Below, piece by piece: positions 27,838-40,177 of a stretch of 64,000 nucleotides of DNA. Source of the DNA: Epiperipatus broadwayi (lineage: Eukaryota; Onychophora; Udeonychophora; Euonychophora; Peripatidae); the NCBI GenBank assembly GCA_028023455.1, contig JAQFVV010000452.1, positions 215,001-279,000 of the forward strand, read 5' to 3'. Numbering within the stretch: position 1 is the first letter of the stretch; every line of letters starts with the position of its first letter. The translations under genes were made by a program, and so were the position numbers. The notes beneath the pieces are model-generated. The model saw only the letters and a list, made by a program, of their open reading frames with translations, was not told the DNA's origin and ran no database searches.

Positions 27838-28340
27838 CATATTCAAATATAAGTATATTGTCTATACTAAACTTAATGTAATTATAAGGGATTTGAACTC
27901 AGACTTTCAAACTCCCTACCTCTATGCACTCCATCTTATACAATTGATATACATGACCACAATTGTGCGAAAAAGATAAATAATCTCCAATATACATATT
28001 TTGTGCAGAACAAGCACTCATCAGTTGGTTCAGATCATCATCTCCCATACATATATGTATAATCAGTGCTATCTTAATATAAATAGTTATTTTAACATAA
28101 ACTATGCACTGATTGTATATATGTATGGCTGATGCTAATCTGGATCAAATGATGAGTGCTGGTTCAATGCAAAATAGATATATTGAAGAACATTTATATT
28201 TTTTTTTCATGTTTGTGGACATATGTATCAATTATATAAGATGGAGTACATAGTGATAGTGAGCTTGAAAGTCTGAGTTCAAATCCCTTATAATTACATT
28301 AAGTTTAGTATAGGCAATATACTTATATTTGAATATTATA
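27838..28340. repeat. Head-to-head S2 SINEs forming a 250-bp palindrome
   Basis: An inverted S2 copy (27885-28055) and a direct copy (28120-28300) face each other. The matching continues beyond the SINE bodies: TATACTAAACTTAATGTAATTATAAGG at 27867-27893 is the reverse complement of the sequence after the second copy. The arms are about 250 bp each (27838-28088 and 28090-28340), imperfect, with almost no spacer. Both copies keep a B-box-like GAGTTCAAATCCC. Confidence 0.72.
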
Positions 28341-28419
28341 TATTCTGCCTGTATTCTGCCCATCTCTCTTCTGTGTATTTAAATGGACATATTAAGCTCC
28401 TATGTGTGATGGGTTAGAT

Positions 28420-28780
28420 TGGCTTAAAGTCAACATGGATATGACAATAATATTGGCATCAATAAGGGCTTTTAGTGTTCCATTATTGGATTTTCAATGA
28501 CATGGATGGCTGAAGAGTTAAAGGATGAAGAAGAATGAAGATTGTCTATTAAAGTTTTAAAATTTGCTATCTTAATATAAGCTGTGACATTGATTGTATG
28601 TATTTGTGGAAGATGGTGATTTGGGACTAACTGATGAGTGCTAGTTCAGCAAAAAATATATACATATTGGAGATCATTTATTTTTTTCACATATATGTGG
28701 TCATATATATCAGTTGCCTAAGATGGAGTGCATAGTATTAGGGAACTTGAAAGTCTGAATTCAAGTCCCTTATAAGTGCT
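28420..28780 (+). repeat. S2 SINE with upstream extension, copy 5
   Basis: The upstream part 28435-28590 matches that of the 12.7-kb copy block by block. The SINE body 28608-28775 ends in GAAAGTCTGAATTCAAGTCCC. Together with the two preceding copies, three S2 elements lie within 950 bases. Confidence 0.65.
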
Positions 28781-28794
28781 AAATGTATAGAAAA

Positions 28795-29165
28795 ATTTAA
28801 ACTTTTTTTAAACTTCTCAATACAAATGACTAGTTAGTAATAACACATTAATAGGCAACACAAGTTAATAAGTTCACAACCTTTTGAGTAGTATTATTCC
28901 CCACTCTTCTCATCTATCAGTAAATGTTGAATGTAAAGAAAATTTTAAACTTTATTTAAACTTTTCAAATACAAACATCTTGTTAGTAATCACACTCCTC
29001 GAAACATTGTGTAATTACTATCCTTTATTGTCTATTTATGCATTATTACTAATAAGTTGTTTGCACTTGAAAAGTTTAAATAAAATTTATAATTTTCTAT
29101 ACATTCAACATTTACTGATAGATGATGGAAATATTGCAACATATTATCACATCTAAGGTACCATC
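28795..29165. repeat. Hairpin repeat with 80-bp inverted arms
   Basis: The left arm 28911-28990 (CATCTATCAGTAAATGTTGA ... TTGTTAGTAAT) is inverted at 29044-29124. A third copy of part of the arm in the left orientation precedes it at 28802-28862 (TGTATAGAAAAATTTAAAC, TAGTTAGTAAT). The sequence outside the right arm (ATTGCAACATATTATCACATCTA) is inverted at 27783-27815, so this unit flanks the S2 palindrome on both sides. The 90-codon open frame across it is a consequence of the repeat, not a gene. Confidence 0.65.
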
Positions 29166-29959
29166 AACACAAACCTTTTAGGCAAATATCTGTTATGTAG
29201 AACTTTCTTCTTTGAATCAGTGTACTTGACATCATACATTTTTATCTTCAAGTTATTTAAAACAATTTTTTTATACAAAATATTTCTACATTCTGCTTAA
29301 TCATAGTTTTCCATTGAATTATACTCAGATCACATTTTTCTAATTAAAGCAATTAATATTGCATCTTTTAAAAATATAATGTAAATAGATTCCATTCCAA
29401 CCACAACAACTATGGCTCAAATTCACAGCAAAATATTATTCAGAGAGTCCAAAACTATTCATTGACTGCAAATATCCAATCCACTAAATTATATTTTTAC
29501 AAAAGTAAATTTAGTGCCAGGAAAAGAGCTCCTTAAATAAAAATTATTCAAAATATTATGGCTCCTTAACTGAAATTATTCCCCTACTTTTGTGTTAAAT
29601 CTAATGGAAATGCAAATGGTATGAGATATTTGTCTCTCTTCTAAACAATAAAGTTAATAAATAACATATCTATATATTTAGTACTAAATTTGTTATTATT
29701 ATGTCAGTAGAAGCATATTGTGATATGTGTTAAACTTCATAAAAATCTTACTTTCTTTTTGGTAATTATTCTGAATTACTATTGAGTTTATAGTATATAA
29801 CAATGACATTTAAAAATAATTATTGAAGTGTTACCTATAGAAGATGAGCAATTATTTGTAAATTAGAGCAATAAAAACATCCTTAAGATCAGTTATAATA
29901 ACTTTATTGGTCTTGTAGATTTTTCAGTTTGAAACTAACACATATCCATCAACACTATA
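29166..29959. other. AT-rich spacer, no gene seen
   Basis: No supported feature. Confidence 0.45.
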
Positions 29960-30550
29960 GTAAAGATTGATAATGATAAAAAAGTTAACACATACAAATG
30001 TCTTGGTCAAATTATTAAAACATATGAGGACATAATGGACGAAATTAATCATAGAATTAAATTTTGTTCCAGTGCTTTTGATAGAAATAATTTAATATTA
30101 AAAGAAAATATATCTATGTGTTTGAAAAAAAAAGTTTTTAATAAATGTGTTTTACCAGTTTTTACTTATAAACAGAAGAACAATATATAGATTTCAGATC
30201 ACTCAATCAAGTATTTAAGACATATATGTTAGAAATAACAAGAAGGAATGAAAAACAAGTTACAATGGTGAGAGACAAATAGGTATTACTAACATTGTTA
30301 AAATATTTAAAAGACTGAAGTGGATCTGTGCTAGCATTTTGCTAGAAAAGATAGTAATAGAGAGACAATTGAAATCATAAACTGGACTCTCAAGAGATTG
30401 TAAAAGATTTAAAAAGTGACGTGTAAGATGGATGGATGAAATATGGAAATTTGCTAGTGTGATATGGAGAAGAGAGTTTAGAAATTGGAGACACGGTATT
30501 AAACTCGGAAAGACTATCGTGTGGTGGATTAATAATGATCGAAATTGATG
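29960..30550 (+). pseudogene. RTE-like LINE reverse-transcriptase C-terminus, decayed
   Basis: The frame starting at 29984 reads YKCLGQIIKTYEDIMDEINH, FCSSAFDRNN and CLKKKVFNKCVLPVFTY before a stop near 30188. This is the post-catalytic region of non-LTR reverse transcriptases of the RTE/craft-like type, where YLG, EI.RRI, W.AF, K..F..CVLP...Y are the usual landmarks. Further down, with frameshifts, come RMKWICASILLEK-like sequence, RWMDEIWKF and LGKTIVWWINND. The endonuclease and the catalytic (F/Y)ADD part are missing, as in a 5'-truncated insertion. This is the best preserved of four copies in the window. Confidence 0.75.
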
Positions 30551-31206
30551 AAGATGATATATATATCATGTGCAAAATAACAGTTTAATTTAAATTTATG
30601 AAGACAGAATGAAGAGATAAAATATTTAAATAATGTTATATTTCAATTATTCTTATCTATACGGGTAAGACCAGCATTTTTTGGTGATGTTTTGAAATTG
30701 TAGCCCCAAAATATGAACTGTGAATTAAAAAAATTAAAAGTTAAAAAATTAGTTTTTTAATTAATTTCTATTTAATTTTGTTTAATATATTTTTTGGGAA
30801 GTCATATTACTGAATTCGCAGATTTCGAAACATAGTTAGTATGCTTTATGCAAAATCTTGTTGTGTCTTATGCGCTATCTACACAGATTTAAGCTTATAT
30901 AATTAAACTTTATTCGCAAGATAATTTCATTTCTTTAAAAAAATAAAGATTTGAAAGAAAGAGTTTTAAAATTATTTATAGAATAATCAATCTCGCACAT
31001 AAAAGAAAATTATTCAAATGAAAGATATGCATATGGAAATAAGAAATGCAATTAGAGCAAACCCTTCACATTGAGAAAAAAGTTAGATAGGAATATATAT
31101 ATATATATTCTCCTTCTACAAAATACATACAAAATAAATAATGAGGTATAAGTAGACAGCTGTTGATTGATTTAATATTTTAAAACAAACCCAACAAACT
31201 AAAAAA
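30551..31206. other. AT-rich spacer
   Basis: No gene seen; short (AT)n near 31094. Confidence 0.45.
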
Positions 31207-31350
31207 TGACGATGACATCATATTTGTAATTAAAATTTAAAAACTGGGTTGTAGATCGTATGAAAAATAAAGATGATATGACGATGACATCATATTTGTA
31301 ATTAAAATTTAAAAACTGGGTTGTAGATCGTATGAAAAATAAAGATGATA
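31207..31350. repeat. Exact 72-bp tandem duplication
   Basis: The unit 31207-31278 (TGACGATGACATCATATTTG to AATAAAGATGATA) is repeated without a mismatch that I can see at 31279-31350. It is recent and non-coding. Confidence 0.92.
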
Positions 31351-32618
31351 TTTAATGCCAAGTTTTAGACCATTTATTTATCATCAGCAAAAAATTCAGG
31401 AGTCAAATAATTCATGACAGATAGACAATGAGTAGAGTACAAAAAAAAAAAAAAGAAACCTTGGAAAAGATTTTTTTAGATATATTGTCATAATTCTGAA
31501 ATCCAAGATCAGAATTTTTTAAGTTATATTTTCTTAAATCTCTATGAAGATAAAAGTTGCACATTAGAGACAAAATATAAAAGACATCAATGCTTTTAAA
31601 CTATAATTCTAAAAAAACTTACACAGGGATCGCAAATAACAAGAATAAACAAATATTATGGATTATTGATCAAATAACACATGAACATTTGCAGCATAAA
31701 TAATTGATTGAAATTGTTTGTTTGATTATATTATATAATTATCTAACTTATTAGGCAAAAAATATATAATGATGTTAAAAGAAGAGGAAGATTAAAGAAA
31801 AACAGATTCTTTCATGAAAACAATATTACCCAGGAGTTGATATCGACTTCACAGGATCATTGTTTGTCAATTTGAGTTAGCACCTCATTATTTAGAGTTA
31901 TATTGTAAAGTTCAGTACGCTTTTTACCATTATTCACATCATATATATATATATATATATATAAATTCTGTAATAATTTTGGGGAAAGAAATTTTCTAAT
32001 AATTTATTTTACTTTTTTTTAACGATGTTTTTTTTTAGGCAGGTAAATCATATTTACCATTTATTTTTATCTTTTTGAATTTAATTTTTAAATATTATAT
32101 GATTATACGAAAGTAAACTGTTAGAAAATATAACCAACATATTATCCTTGAGGTACCCTCTTTATGTTTATTATTTTTCACATCATATTTTTGAAAACCT
32201 TTAGTCCTTACAGATAAACCTCTATTTAAAAATTCCCCCTGAAGAGTTTCCATCTAACAAATTTTTTATCACTGGTTTATTTATATAGCATTTGAATATA
32301 AATGATTTTTTTTATCTGTAAAAAACAAAATAAGTTTACTGGGTTTTATTTACAAAGACTATTTAAAAGTTCTTAAATATTAGATCTTTCAAAAGAATAG
32401 TTCAATAAAATTTTCTTCTCACCTGAAGCTAATAAGCATTGTATTATTCAAATTTTCTACATTAATTTTGTTAGATAATTTTTAAAGTCCTTAAAACCTG
32501 CTTTAATAATTTATTTATTTTATACATTCAATAATCTGAATTTCTTATTTACATTTTATAGAATATTATTGTTTATAAGTTGATCAGAATCCAAGTATTG
32601 AATATTGAACTTTCTAGC

Positions 32619-32671
<53 letters not shown>

Positions 32672-33140
32672 TATATATATATATATATAATGGTCAGCAG
32701 GATATTGAGTCTTACTGTATCTGTGCTACTGGGCACCACCAGGCTATTTGAACCTGGAAAATTTATAGAGTAGGCAGATATGCACTGTTACGATCTAATT
32801 TTACATATATATTTTATTCTGACCATCAGCTCATGCCACTAGATCAGTCAGACATACAGATTTATAAAATATAAATTATTTTCTAAAAATATTTTCGATA
32901 TTAAAAAAAAAAAAGAAGCCACTTCCAGTAATAACACACACAAACATTTTATTAGACATATATAAGATTTAGAATTATTATTTTAGTCTAACTTTTACTT
33001 TAGCATTTAATTTACATTTTTAACCTTTTATTTTAGAATTTGATTTAAGTTTTAACTTTTATTTTATAAGTTCACACAGATGAATTTAATATTTTATTAG
33101 AGTGTCGAATATGAATAGACTACATAGATTGCATTTGAAA
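31351..33140. other. AT-rich spacer with (AT)n arrays
   Basis: Contains (AT)n at about 31939-31963 and a longer array at 32622-32690 interrupted by one GC. Just after it, 32691-32860 is less AT-rich (GGTCAGCAGG ... TTCTGACCATCAGC) and may be a small unique repeat, but I could not assign it. Confidence 0.5.
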
Positions 33141-33144
33141 ATAA

Positions 33145-33620
33145 AATATCCTACCCCTGATTTAACCTTAGGCTAAAAGTTCGCAGTCAAACCAATGACA
33201 ATTTATATGATATATCAGTGTATTCAATGCAGCATGAATATGACAGCACAATACCATACTGTCAGGAATGCACATCTGAACAGCATGGTTATAGAGAAAA
33301 AAATGTCTCTTGTCCAGTACAGGAATGTTACATTGTTTGGCGAGAAGAACAATAAAAAAAACTTTATAGGATAGGGATTGCAGTCCTTTTTGCTGACATG
33401 TGATCCCATTCCATAGGCAAAAGGGTGATCCCTGGAGCAAGAAATACCATCTCTCTCCAATGGTCAATAAGAGATAGGCTTATTTTGTCCAAGTGTGCCA
33501 TATCATGCAATCCTGCACGTAGCAGACCTCATACTACATTTACTAATTACACCAATATATCCAATCGATTAACCCAATTTAACTATGAAACAAATAGCCT
33601 AAGATTTACCCTCCCTTAAA
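33145..33620. other. Less AT-rich island with overlapping open frames, unidentified
   Basis: The minus strand is open for 99 codons (33467-33168) and a second minus frame for 78. The plus strand is open at about 33160-33352 with a Cys pattern YCQEC...SCPVQECY before a stop, then a 64-codon plus frame at 33425-33619. Such length is unusual in this background, but higher GC alone lowers stop frequency. I recognise no family on either strand and see no clean splice sites. It may be a remnant of an unknown mobile element or a degenerate exon. Confidence 0.3.
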
Positions 33621-33689
33621 CTAACATAACTTTAAGAATCTATGCAGCCATTCATGCCTGACTTAAATTTAACATTTATTAAAAGTTGT

Positions 33690-34464
33690 TTAACCCTTTT
33701 CCTGCCTCTTACAAGACCTCTTGTTGACAGTTGACGTCACTGTAATTCCATTATTTTTAATGCTAGGATAATCGTTTGACAGTTATTGATTAGGTTTTTA
33801 AAAGTTCTGTAAGATGGTGCCCTCTTCCAAATTATTTTACAAGTAAAAAATCAAAAAAACCGCATTTAAATCTAAACAAAGAAAGAAGCTTGTCGGTGAT
33901 TGGCTGTCAGCCGGCTCTCAGCTGACAAAGACATTCTGATTGGCTGGAAAGAACAAAGAAACTGCCTGATCAAAGAAAATAAAGATAAACACTGAGATTT
34001 TCATTTTGAATGTGATTTAAGTATTAAAAAAGTATAATTTGAAAAATTAAAATAATTTTTAATAAAATATATTAAAAAAACAAAATTATTTTCGAAAAAT
34101 ATTGAAGATTTTAGTAAAAATATTTAATATTTAGCAAAAAGAAATCTTTACTTTTCCATAACGTAAAATTGAAAAAAAGCATTTACGTCAGCACTTTTTT
34201 GTTTATACATTCGCTTTTAAATTTGCCAAAATTGAATATTTTATAATAAATAAATAGCAATTTATTTTTGAAAGAACTTTTGTTCACTTTCATAACCTGA
34301 AAAATTAGTAATATACTTTTTATAAACGTATCTGAGTTGAATTTAATATTATAGGCAAATATGTTTTAACAATAGGCTTTGTCTTCAGTTTGTGAGTTGG
34401 CCAATTAAAAGCTTTGATTTTTACCTCATACAACCAATAATATAATTAGCAGTTAAAAGGTAAT
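33690..34464. mobile_element. TTAA-flanked MITE (piggyBac-like), copy 1
   Basis: The element 33694-34460 begins CCCTTTTCCTGCC and ends GCAGTTAAAAGG. The left flank is TTAA (33690-33693); the right flank is TAAT, a decayed TTAA. It is collinear over most of its length with 46179-46924: ACTGT/TCTGTAAGATGGTGCCCTC, TTGATTAGGTTTTTAAAAG, CATTCTGATTGGCT, GATCAAAGAAAATAAAG, AATAGGCTTTGTCTTCAG, CATACAACCAATAATATAATTAG. The termini resemble piggyBac inverted repeats, which start CCC after TTAA. No transposase is present. Confidence 0.75.
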
Positions 34465-36423
34465 AAACAAAAAAAAATCATAACAAAAACTTAAAAGAAT
34501 GAAAAAATAAATTAATGGAAATGATTTAACAAACAAATAATATATTCAATAAAAATAATTAATAAATAATTTAGTTTGGTCAGATAGGAAATACTATTGC
34601 TATAATTTAAATACTGGAAAGTTTTATACGTAATGTTCATGAATTATCTAAAGTTCTCATCATTTTAAAAAGTCCATATTTTCTAGTTGCTTGTAATTTG
34701 GAACGTGAATTCCCACACCATTTTGAAGGAGATTGGTATCCAGTTAGCTGTTGGTCCTTTATGGTAGCTGGTATTTTTCCAGGCCCTGATGTCCTATGGT
34801 CTGCAATATAGAAAAATGATTGGTCATTTCTCCTCTTTTTTTTAGTAAAACTGAAGGGATTGAAGAGTGTGTCTTTTCAATCTTTTCACTTTCAATTCTC
34901 CCACACTAACACATGTAGCACAACTCTGCTTTCACATCTCTATCTTTTCATTCCCCCCCACCCCCAAAACTTTTCCTTTTATTGTAAACTTTCAGATCCA
35001 GTGGACATTACATCATGACAATGATGATCTTTTTGTTGAGATCCATTTCCTGAGGAATTTCTTTTATTGGCTATTAGTTTCTATTGATTTCTCTCTCCTA
35101 TCTGACCTTTACTTATACATTTTGAAATGCCCAAGGGCTAGCTTACTTTTAACTAATTAAAATAATCATTTCCATTTTACAATAGCATTAATTAATTTAT
35201 TGTACATTCTTTTTATCTTTAAATCTTTCAAGTTTTTTTTTCTAAATATTTAGTTTTAAAACTTTTTCTTTTTTCTAATAAAGTTTTCTTCTACTAATTT
35301 TTCATTTGTGCAATTTTATATATATAAAGTTTAAATGACTTTTAACTTTCAATTTTTTATTTCTTGAAAAAGTTTTTATATGTGAACTTTTCTTTTTAAT
35401 GTCTAAATTTTTTAAAATAAATAATGTAATGGCATGTGTGCCCATTACAATATACATAGTTAATTGTTTGTTAAGTAGTTAAAATTGGAAATTGTTAATG
35501 GAATGACATATTTATTCATATTAATTTGTTACATATTTAATTCAGTTTGATATTAATTCTTCCATTCAATTCTTTTTTTGTTAGAATTATTTCCGGAACT
35601 AATTTTGTGCCAGTGATAAAATATATTTTGCAGTATTTTCCAGGATTTACCATGAAATTTGTAATATTTTGTACCTTTATTTTTAACATTGATTAATGTG
35701 CTTAAGTTTTTTCATCACTGAAGCAATCTTTATTTTATACTTACTTATTTCTAATAACAATTGAGGAAATTCTTACTTGGCTTAGTGATGTAAAAGTTTT
35801 TGCTTTTATGTGTTCAACATAGAACTTTGAACAAATGAATTCTTCACAGGCATGCTAAAGAGATAATCTCCTAAGAAATAACTATTGTGAAGAATTCCCT
35901 CCCCCCCCACATATTTTTGTTAAGCTATTGATTTTGTTTGCTGTTACAATTGTAACATGGATTTCCACATGTGGTTTAGAAACAACATTAGTAGAGTGGT
36001 AGCTTCAGAGATAAAGTTGTTATATTGATAGTCAGTGGAATAAAAAAAAATCTGTTTTGTGAATTAAACAAAAAATTAGATGCAGTATTCACATGGATGT
36101 GAGACCATCATGTGAAAAAAAGTTTAGAACTGTTAGTTTTTTTAAAATTTTGATATCAGCAATTTGTTTAAAATGTTATTATCTATCTTAGATTTAAAAA
36201 TAAACAAAGTTAGCACTCAATAACAGACCATCACCACCAACAATGAAGAAGTACTATACTTTGGTATTAATAATAATTTTACTAAATTTTGTAAATATTT
36301 ATAACCATAAAATCTTTTTAAAAATGCTTGTGACTGATATTTAAATGATAATTGTTTATTTACCACCTGTGATGTTAAAATAAAATTCTCACTTTGGTAA
36401 TTAAATAAAACTCAAGTTCTTAT
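34465..36423. other. AT-rich spacer, no gene recognised
   Basis: 34685-34805 and 34865-35140 are a little less AT-rich, the latter with a 97-codon plus frame of no recognisable family and no splice support. The rest is AT-rich with a C9-type run near 34957-34972 and 35881-35890. Confidence 0.45.
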
Positions 36424-36905
36424 TTTTGATTACTATTAAAACTGAACACCTGAACATAATATGATTGATGAATGATTTGTCCATCAGACAATAATTATTT
36501 AGATGTTTACGTATTAGATCTGCAACATATTAAACCTGCTATGCCTTTTCACATTTCATATCAATCACAATAACTTTCTAATCTTGTGATGAGACCAAAT
36601 AATGTGCACATTAAAACTTCTACAAACTTAAAATAATAAATTCATCAAAATGGTCCATGTATACATGAAAAATTTGCAGATTTACAAACTTATTAGCAGA
36701 CTGAATTCATATGTGAAATGGGACAGCATCTCTAATAAGTAATCCTAATCTCACGAGACTAAATTTGAAACCATATGTATTATGAAGAATCATATGCATT
36801 CACAGTCATAATTAAATAACATAGTAAATAATTATTGTTTGATGAACATAATGTTCATCAATCATGTTATTTCCAGGTATTTAGTTTTAATAGTAATCAG
36901 AAATT
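36424..36905. repeat. Imperfect inverted repeat, about 75-bp arms
   Basis: GATTACTATTAAAACTGAACACC...ATGATTGATGAA at 36428-36500 is inverted at about 36832-36895. The 330-bp interior is unique and closed in all frames. It may be another MITE or foldback, unrelated by sequence to the 3-kb family. Confidence 0.5.
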
Positions 36906-37739
36906 GTGAGTGTTTTTTTTGCTCTTGGGGTAATTCATCAAATGAAAATGACTAAGAGGAATAATCAACTCTTTTACTAACTTCAAAATGTTTAATTATG
37001 ATATATCCATCACTATCCTAATTTTTAAATTACTGATGATAATCAAACTGAGATTCTGCCATATTCAAACTACTTTATCACAAATTCTTTTAGAGAACTG
37101 ATGACATTTTCAAATGCATATAATAATCCTAAAGTTCTGGAAATGGATATAATTTGTGATAAATAGCTTTGATTTTGTAATCATTCAAAATAAAGTCCAT
37201 GGTATTGAGTATCTATCACTTTTAGTTTGAAGGACCATCTTACAGAATTTAATTTGCATCCTTTCATATTATTAGTAATTCCAGGTTTTAGTTCACAGAA
37301 AGCATGAACAAAGAGAATGATGATTACATACTAACAGTTCTTACTTAACTAAATATCTATGAAAATACATTTCTATATATGGAAATAAAACAATAAAAGG
37401 CTAGATTAATCAATCAACTCTAGACATATTAAATCAAAAAAAACATATACTATGTAGGTAATCAAGGGTATTAATGCAAATACAGCATGTTGTAAATATG
37501 CACATTGTACTGTTTGAATAAATGTATCAGATATATATTTTTGATAGGCACTAAGTTTTAGTTTAATCATAATTTCTTTATTTTTCATAAATAGATGTGA
37601 ACTTTTTATCTACTACCCTATATTATAATCTTGTTAAAATCTGACAGATGAGTTAAATTTGTTCTCATTACACTAGATATTAATAATAATAATAAATTAC
37701 ATTATATCTACAATATATTAACATAAATTTAAAATGGAG
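36906..37739. other. AT-rich spacer
   Basis: No supported gene. A minus-strand reading near 37250 (VRWSF) recalls hAT-type proteins but the surrounding residues do not support it. Confidence 0.4.
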
Positions 37740-38411
37740 TAATGGTTAACTTTTTATCACTATCAAAATCATCATTATCACAGTCATTTCTAACATTATC
37801 AATCCACTACATGTTGAAGGTCTCTCCAAGTTAATTTATTTAATCCAAACCTCTCTTCTCCAATCACATCAATAAACTTTCTTATTTCATCCTTCCATCT
37901 TTATGGTTTCTTTTACAATTTTTTGCTATTCAATTTAAGCCTGCCCATTAATTATTATCTCTTTTAATAATAATTGTATTTCAATCTCTTAATTTTTTTA
38001 ATAATGTAAATTATACTGTTTGTTATCTTACCCAAATACTTCTCATACCACATTCATTTTTTTTATATTTCCAATATACATCTTTCATATTTTATTGAGT
38101 GATCTAAACAACCTGCATTGCTTTTCTGTTAAGTATCCAAGTTTTTGATTCATAAATAAGAACTGATAAAGCATTTCTAATAACAAATCATTTGTTTCAT
38201 ATATGTATTAATTTTAATATTAAATTATTTCAGCCAAAGTTTCTATCCAAGTTTAATTTTATGGTAACTTTTATACTGACATCTTTCCATTTGATTTCTT
38301 GCTTTTACTCTAAACATACATACCTCTACATTTCATTGAATAATCTGAAGTTTCTGTATTTTTTTTATTAAGTGCCCAAGTTTAAGATCCATTAAAAATC
38401 TTTCTTTTTAA

Positions 38412-38425
<14 letters not shown>
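37740..38425 (-). pseudogene. RTE-like LINE tails, two adjacent fragments
   Basis: The minus strand from about 38190 to 37800 reads VLIYESKTWILNRKAM, then RWKDEIRKFIDVIGEERF near 37890-37840, matching the tail of the 30-kb LINE. Separately, 38420-38260 holds a second, more decayed copy of the middle part (DLKLGHLIKK ... RVKARNQMER). Both are broken by frameshifts and stops. A (CA)n(TA)n run at 38415-38442 abuts the second fragment. Confidence 0.6.
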
Positions 38426-38442
<17 letters not shown>

Positions 38443-38552
38443 ATTTTAACATTATTTCTACCAAAAACATTGTATCCAAGTTTAATTTTAAACAAATCAA
38501 ATCATCCACCACATGACTTAATTTAATAAGCTTGTATTAACAAATGTAATAT

Positions 38553-39004
38553 AATGAGCATGCTAATAGTTCTAAACAAGATTTCCCCCCATAAATGCCA
38601 CAAGAGAAAGCATTTAAAATCTCTAGCTAGTCTTTATCTCTATTCCCAAACTGGTTTTGAGATGATGGCTCTCATCAGGGAGGCATTAGGGCATTCAGAC
38701 ACTAGATCTAAAATACAAACTTAAGCCCAGCATTTATCCCATATAGCTATTTAAATTAGTTAGGTGGATTTGAAAACATGTAGATGTATGAAAATTTCAG
38801 ATTTTTTACTTAATTGTTGAGTATTTGATAAATTCTGGTCTTGAATTTGTATCTTAGATCTAGTGTCTGAATGTCTTAGCACCTCAGTAATAAGAGCCAT
38901 CAGCTCAAAATCAGTTTGGTGATAGGGATAATTTTAGATAGACATTTTAAATGCTTACTCTTGTGGGATTTATGGAAAGAAAGCTTGTTTAGCATATTCA
39001 TCAT
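38553..39004. mobile_element. Complete foldback element, about 200-bp arms
   Basis: The left arm (38553 to about 38765) and right arm (about 38790 to 39004) are imperfect reverse complements. Blocks in order are ATGAGCATGCTAA, TTCTAAACAAG, CATAAATGCCACAAGAG, GCATTTAAAATCTCT, TCATCAG/ATTACTGAGG variants, CATTCAGACACTAGATCT, and ACATGTTTTCAAATCC. It has a short loop around 38770-38790. It shares ACTAGATCTAAAATACAAA and TAGCTATA with the 3-kb foldback and TCTAAACAAGCTT with the 53.3-kb fragment. No coding capacity. Confidence 0.78.
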
Positions 39005-40088
39005 ATTAAGTTTAATTTTATAATTAATTTTCGGCTGAGATCTTTTTAAACTGAAATCTTGACTTTTCTTGCTGATATTTAAATGTATAAATTAAATAGA
39101 AAGGCTGAAAACCTCTTGTGCTTATTATAATTATTTAAATGTATAAATGTCTAATTATTTAAATGTATAAAGGAAACAATATTATATATCATAAATATAA
39201 GTTGTATTTGGAGTCCTCTTGCAGCACTTTTGATTCTGAAGATTCATTCTAAGTTTTAATTCACTTGATTTTTGCACATTGGTCATCTTTAATTTTATAG
39301 CTGATTTAGACATTGTTTAAATTTCAGGTTAGTTTTAAATTTTCTTAGTATATATATATATATATTGGACATTGCAACCAAACATCCAGGTAATAAAATG
39401 AATTATCTTTAGGTCTAGTCAAAACTTTCCTTGGCATAAAGGCAATATATGTTTCACAATTCATGCTAGGTTTAGGGAGATCATTTTTTTCCCTGGACAC
39501 AGTGATTGGAAGATAATGAACCCATTGCATGTCTTATCCCTTAGGCAGTCATCTTGAGAAATCTATAAATCAAAATATGAATTATCATCATTTCAATAGA
39601 GATAAAGTGAAAAGTATTTTCTTCTCTAATATATAGCTTTCTTACTTCTTACAGATGGACTTTACAATTAGGAACAACAATTTTGCTCATATTATTACTT
39701 GCCCAGTTTAAATGACTGAAATTAATCTATTATTTCTAACTTGATACCTGCTAATGTCTACTCTACTCTGATATTTTTCTATACTGCCTTTTATAATTTC
39801 TTATTAAGACCACCCACTCATTTAATAAAAATATGTCTTTTACAACTCCGAAGCTAATTCACTCATCTGCACATGATGCTTTCCAAACATATTTCTGATA
39901 TTTTTTTAACTTTGTTTTCCAAAATATTAATTATCTAATTTTATGACTAGCAACTTATTTTCTAAATAATATTTTGCAATAGTTTTAATTTTTACCCAAA
40001 TTAATATATCTATATATATCGACCATCAATCTCATGAAGACATTCTTTGACGTTAAAGGAAGTTAGTTTTTGAAGTAAATAATGGGAA
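39005..40088. other. AT-rich spacer with one odd open frame
   Basis: The minus strand 39530-39365 is open and reads protein-like (DLPKPSMNCETYIAFMPRK, RPKDNSFYYLDVWLQCP). It is preceded upstream by a possible splice acceptor (TTTATAG at about 39566) but an in-frame stop separates them. No family was recognised, and the frame runs into an (AT)n. It could be a decayed exon or unknown transposon piece. Confidence 0.25.
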
Positions 40089-40146
40089 AGCTATTTTGTT
40101 TTGTGTGTGTATATATATATATATGTGTGTGTGTGTGTTTCGAATT

Positions 40147-40177
<31 letters not shown>

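Noticed and set aside
28884-29156. 90-codon open frame
   Set aside because: It spans an inverted repeat and mirrors its arms; no protein family.
34867-35160. 97-codon plus-strand frame
   Set aside because: No recognisable motif, no splice sites and no repeat partner; treated as chance in a slightly less AT-rich patch.
37150-37260. Possible second hAT fragment (VRWSF on the minus strand)
   Set aside because: The residues around it do not follow the order of hAT motifs.
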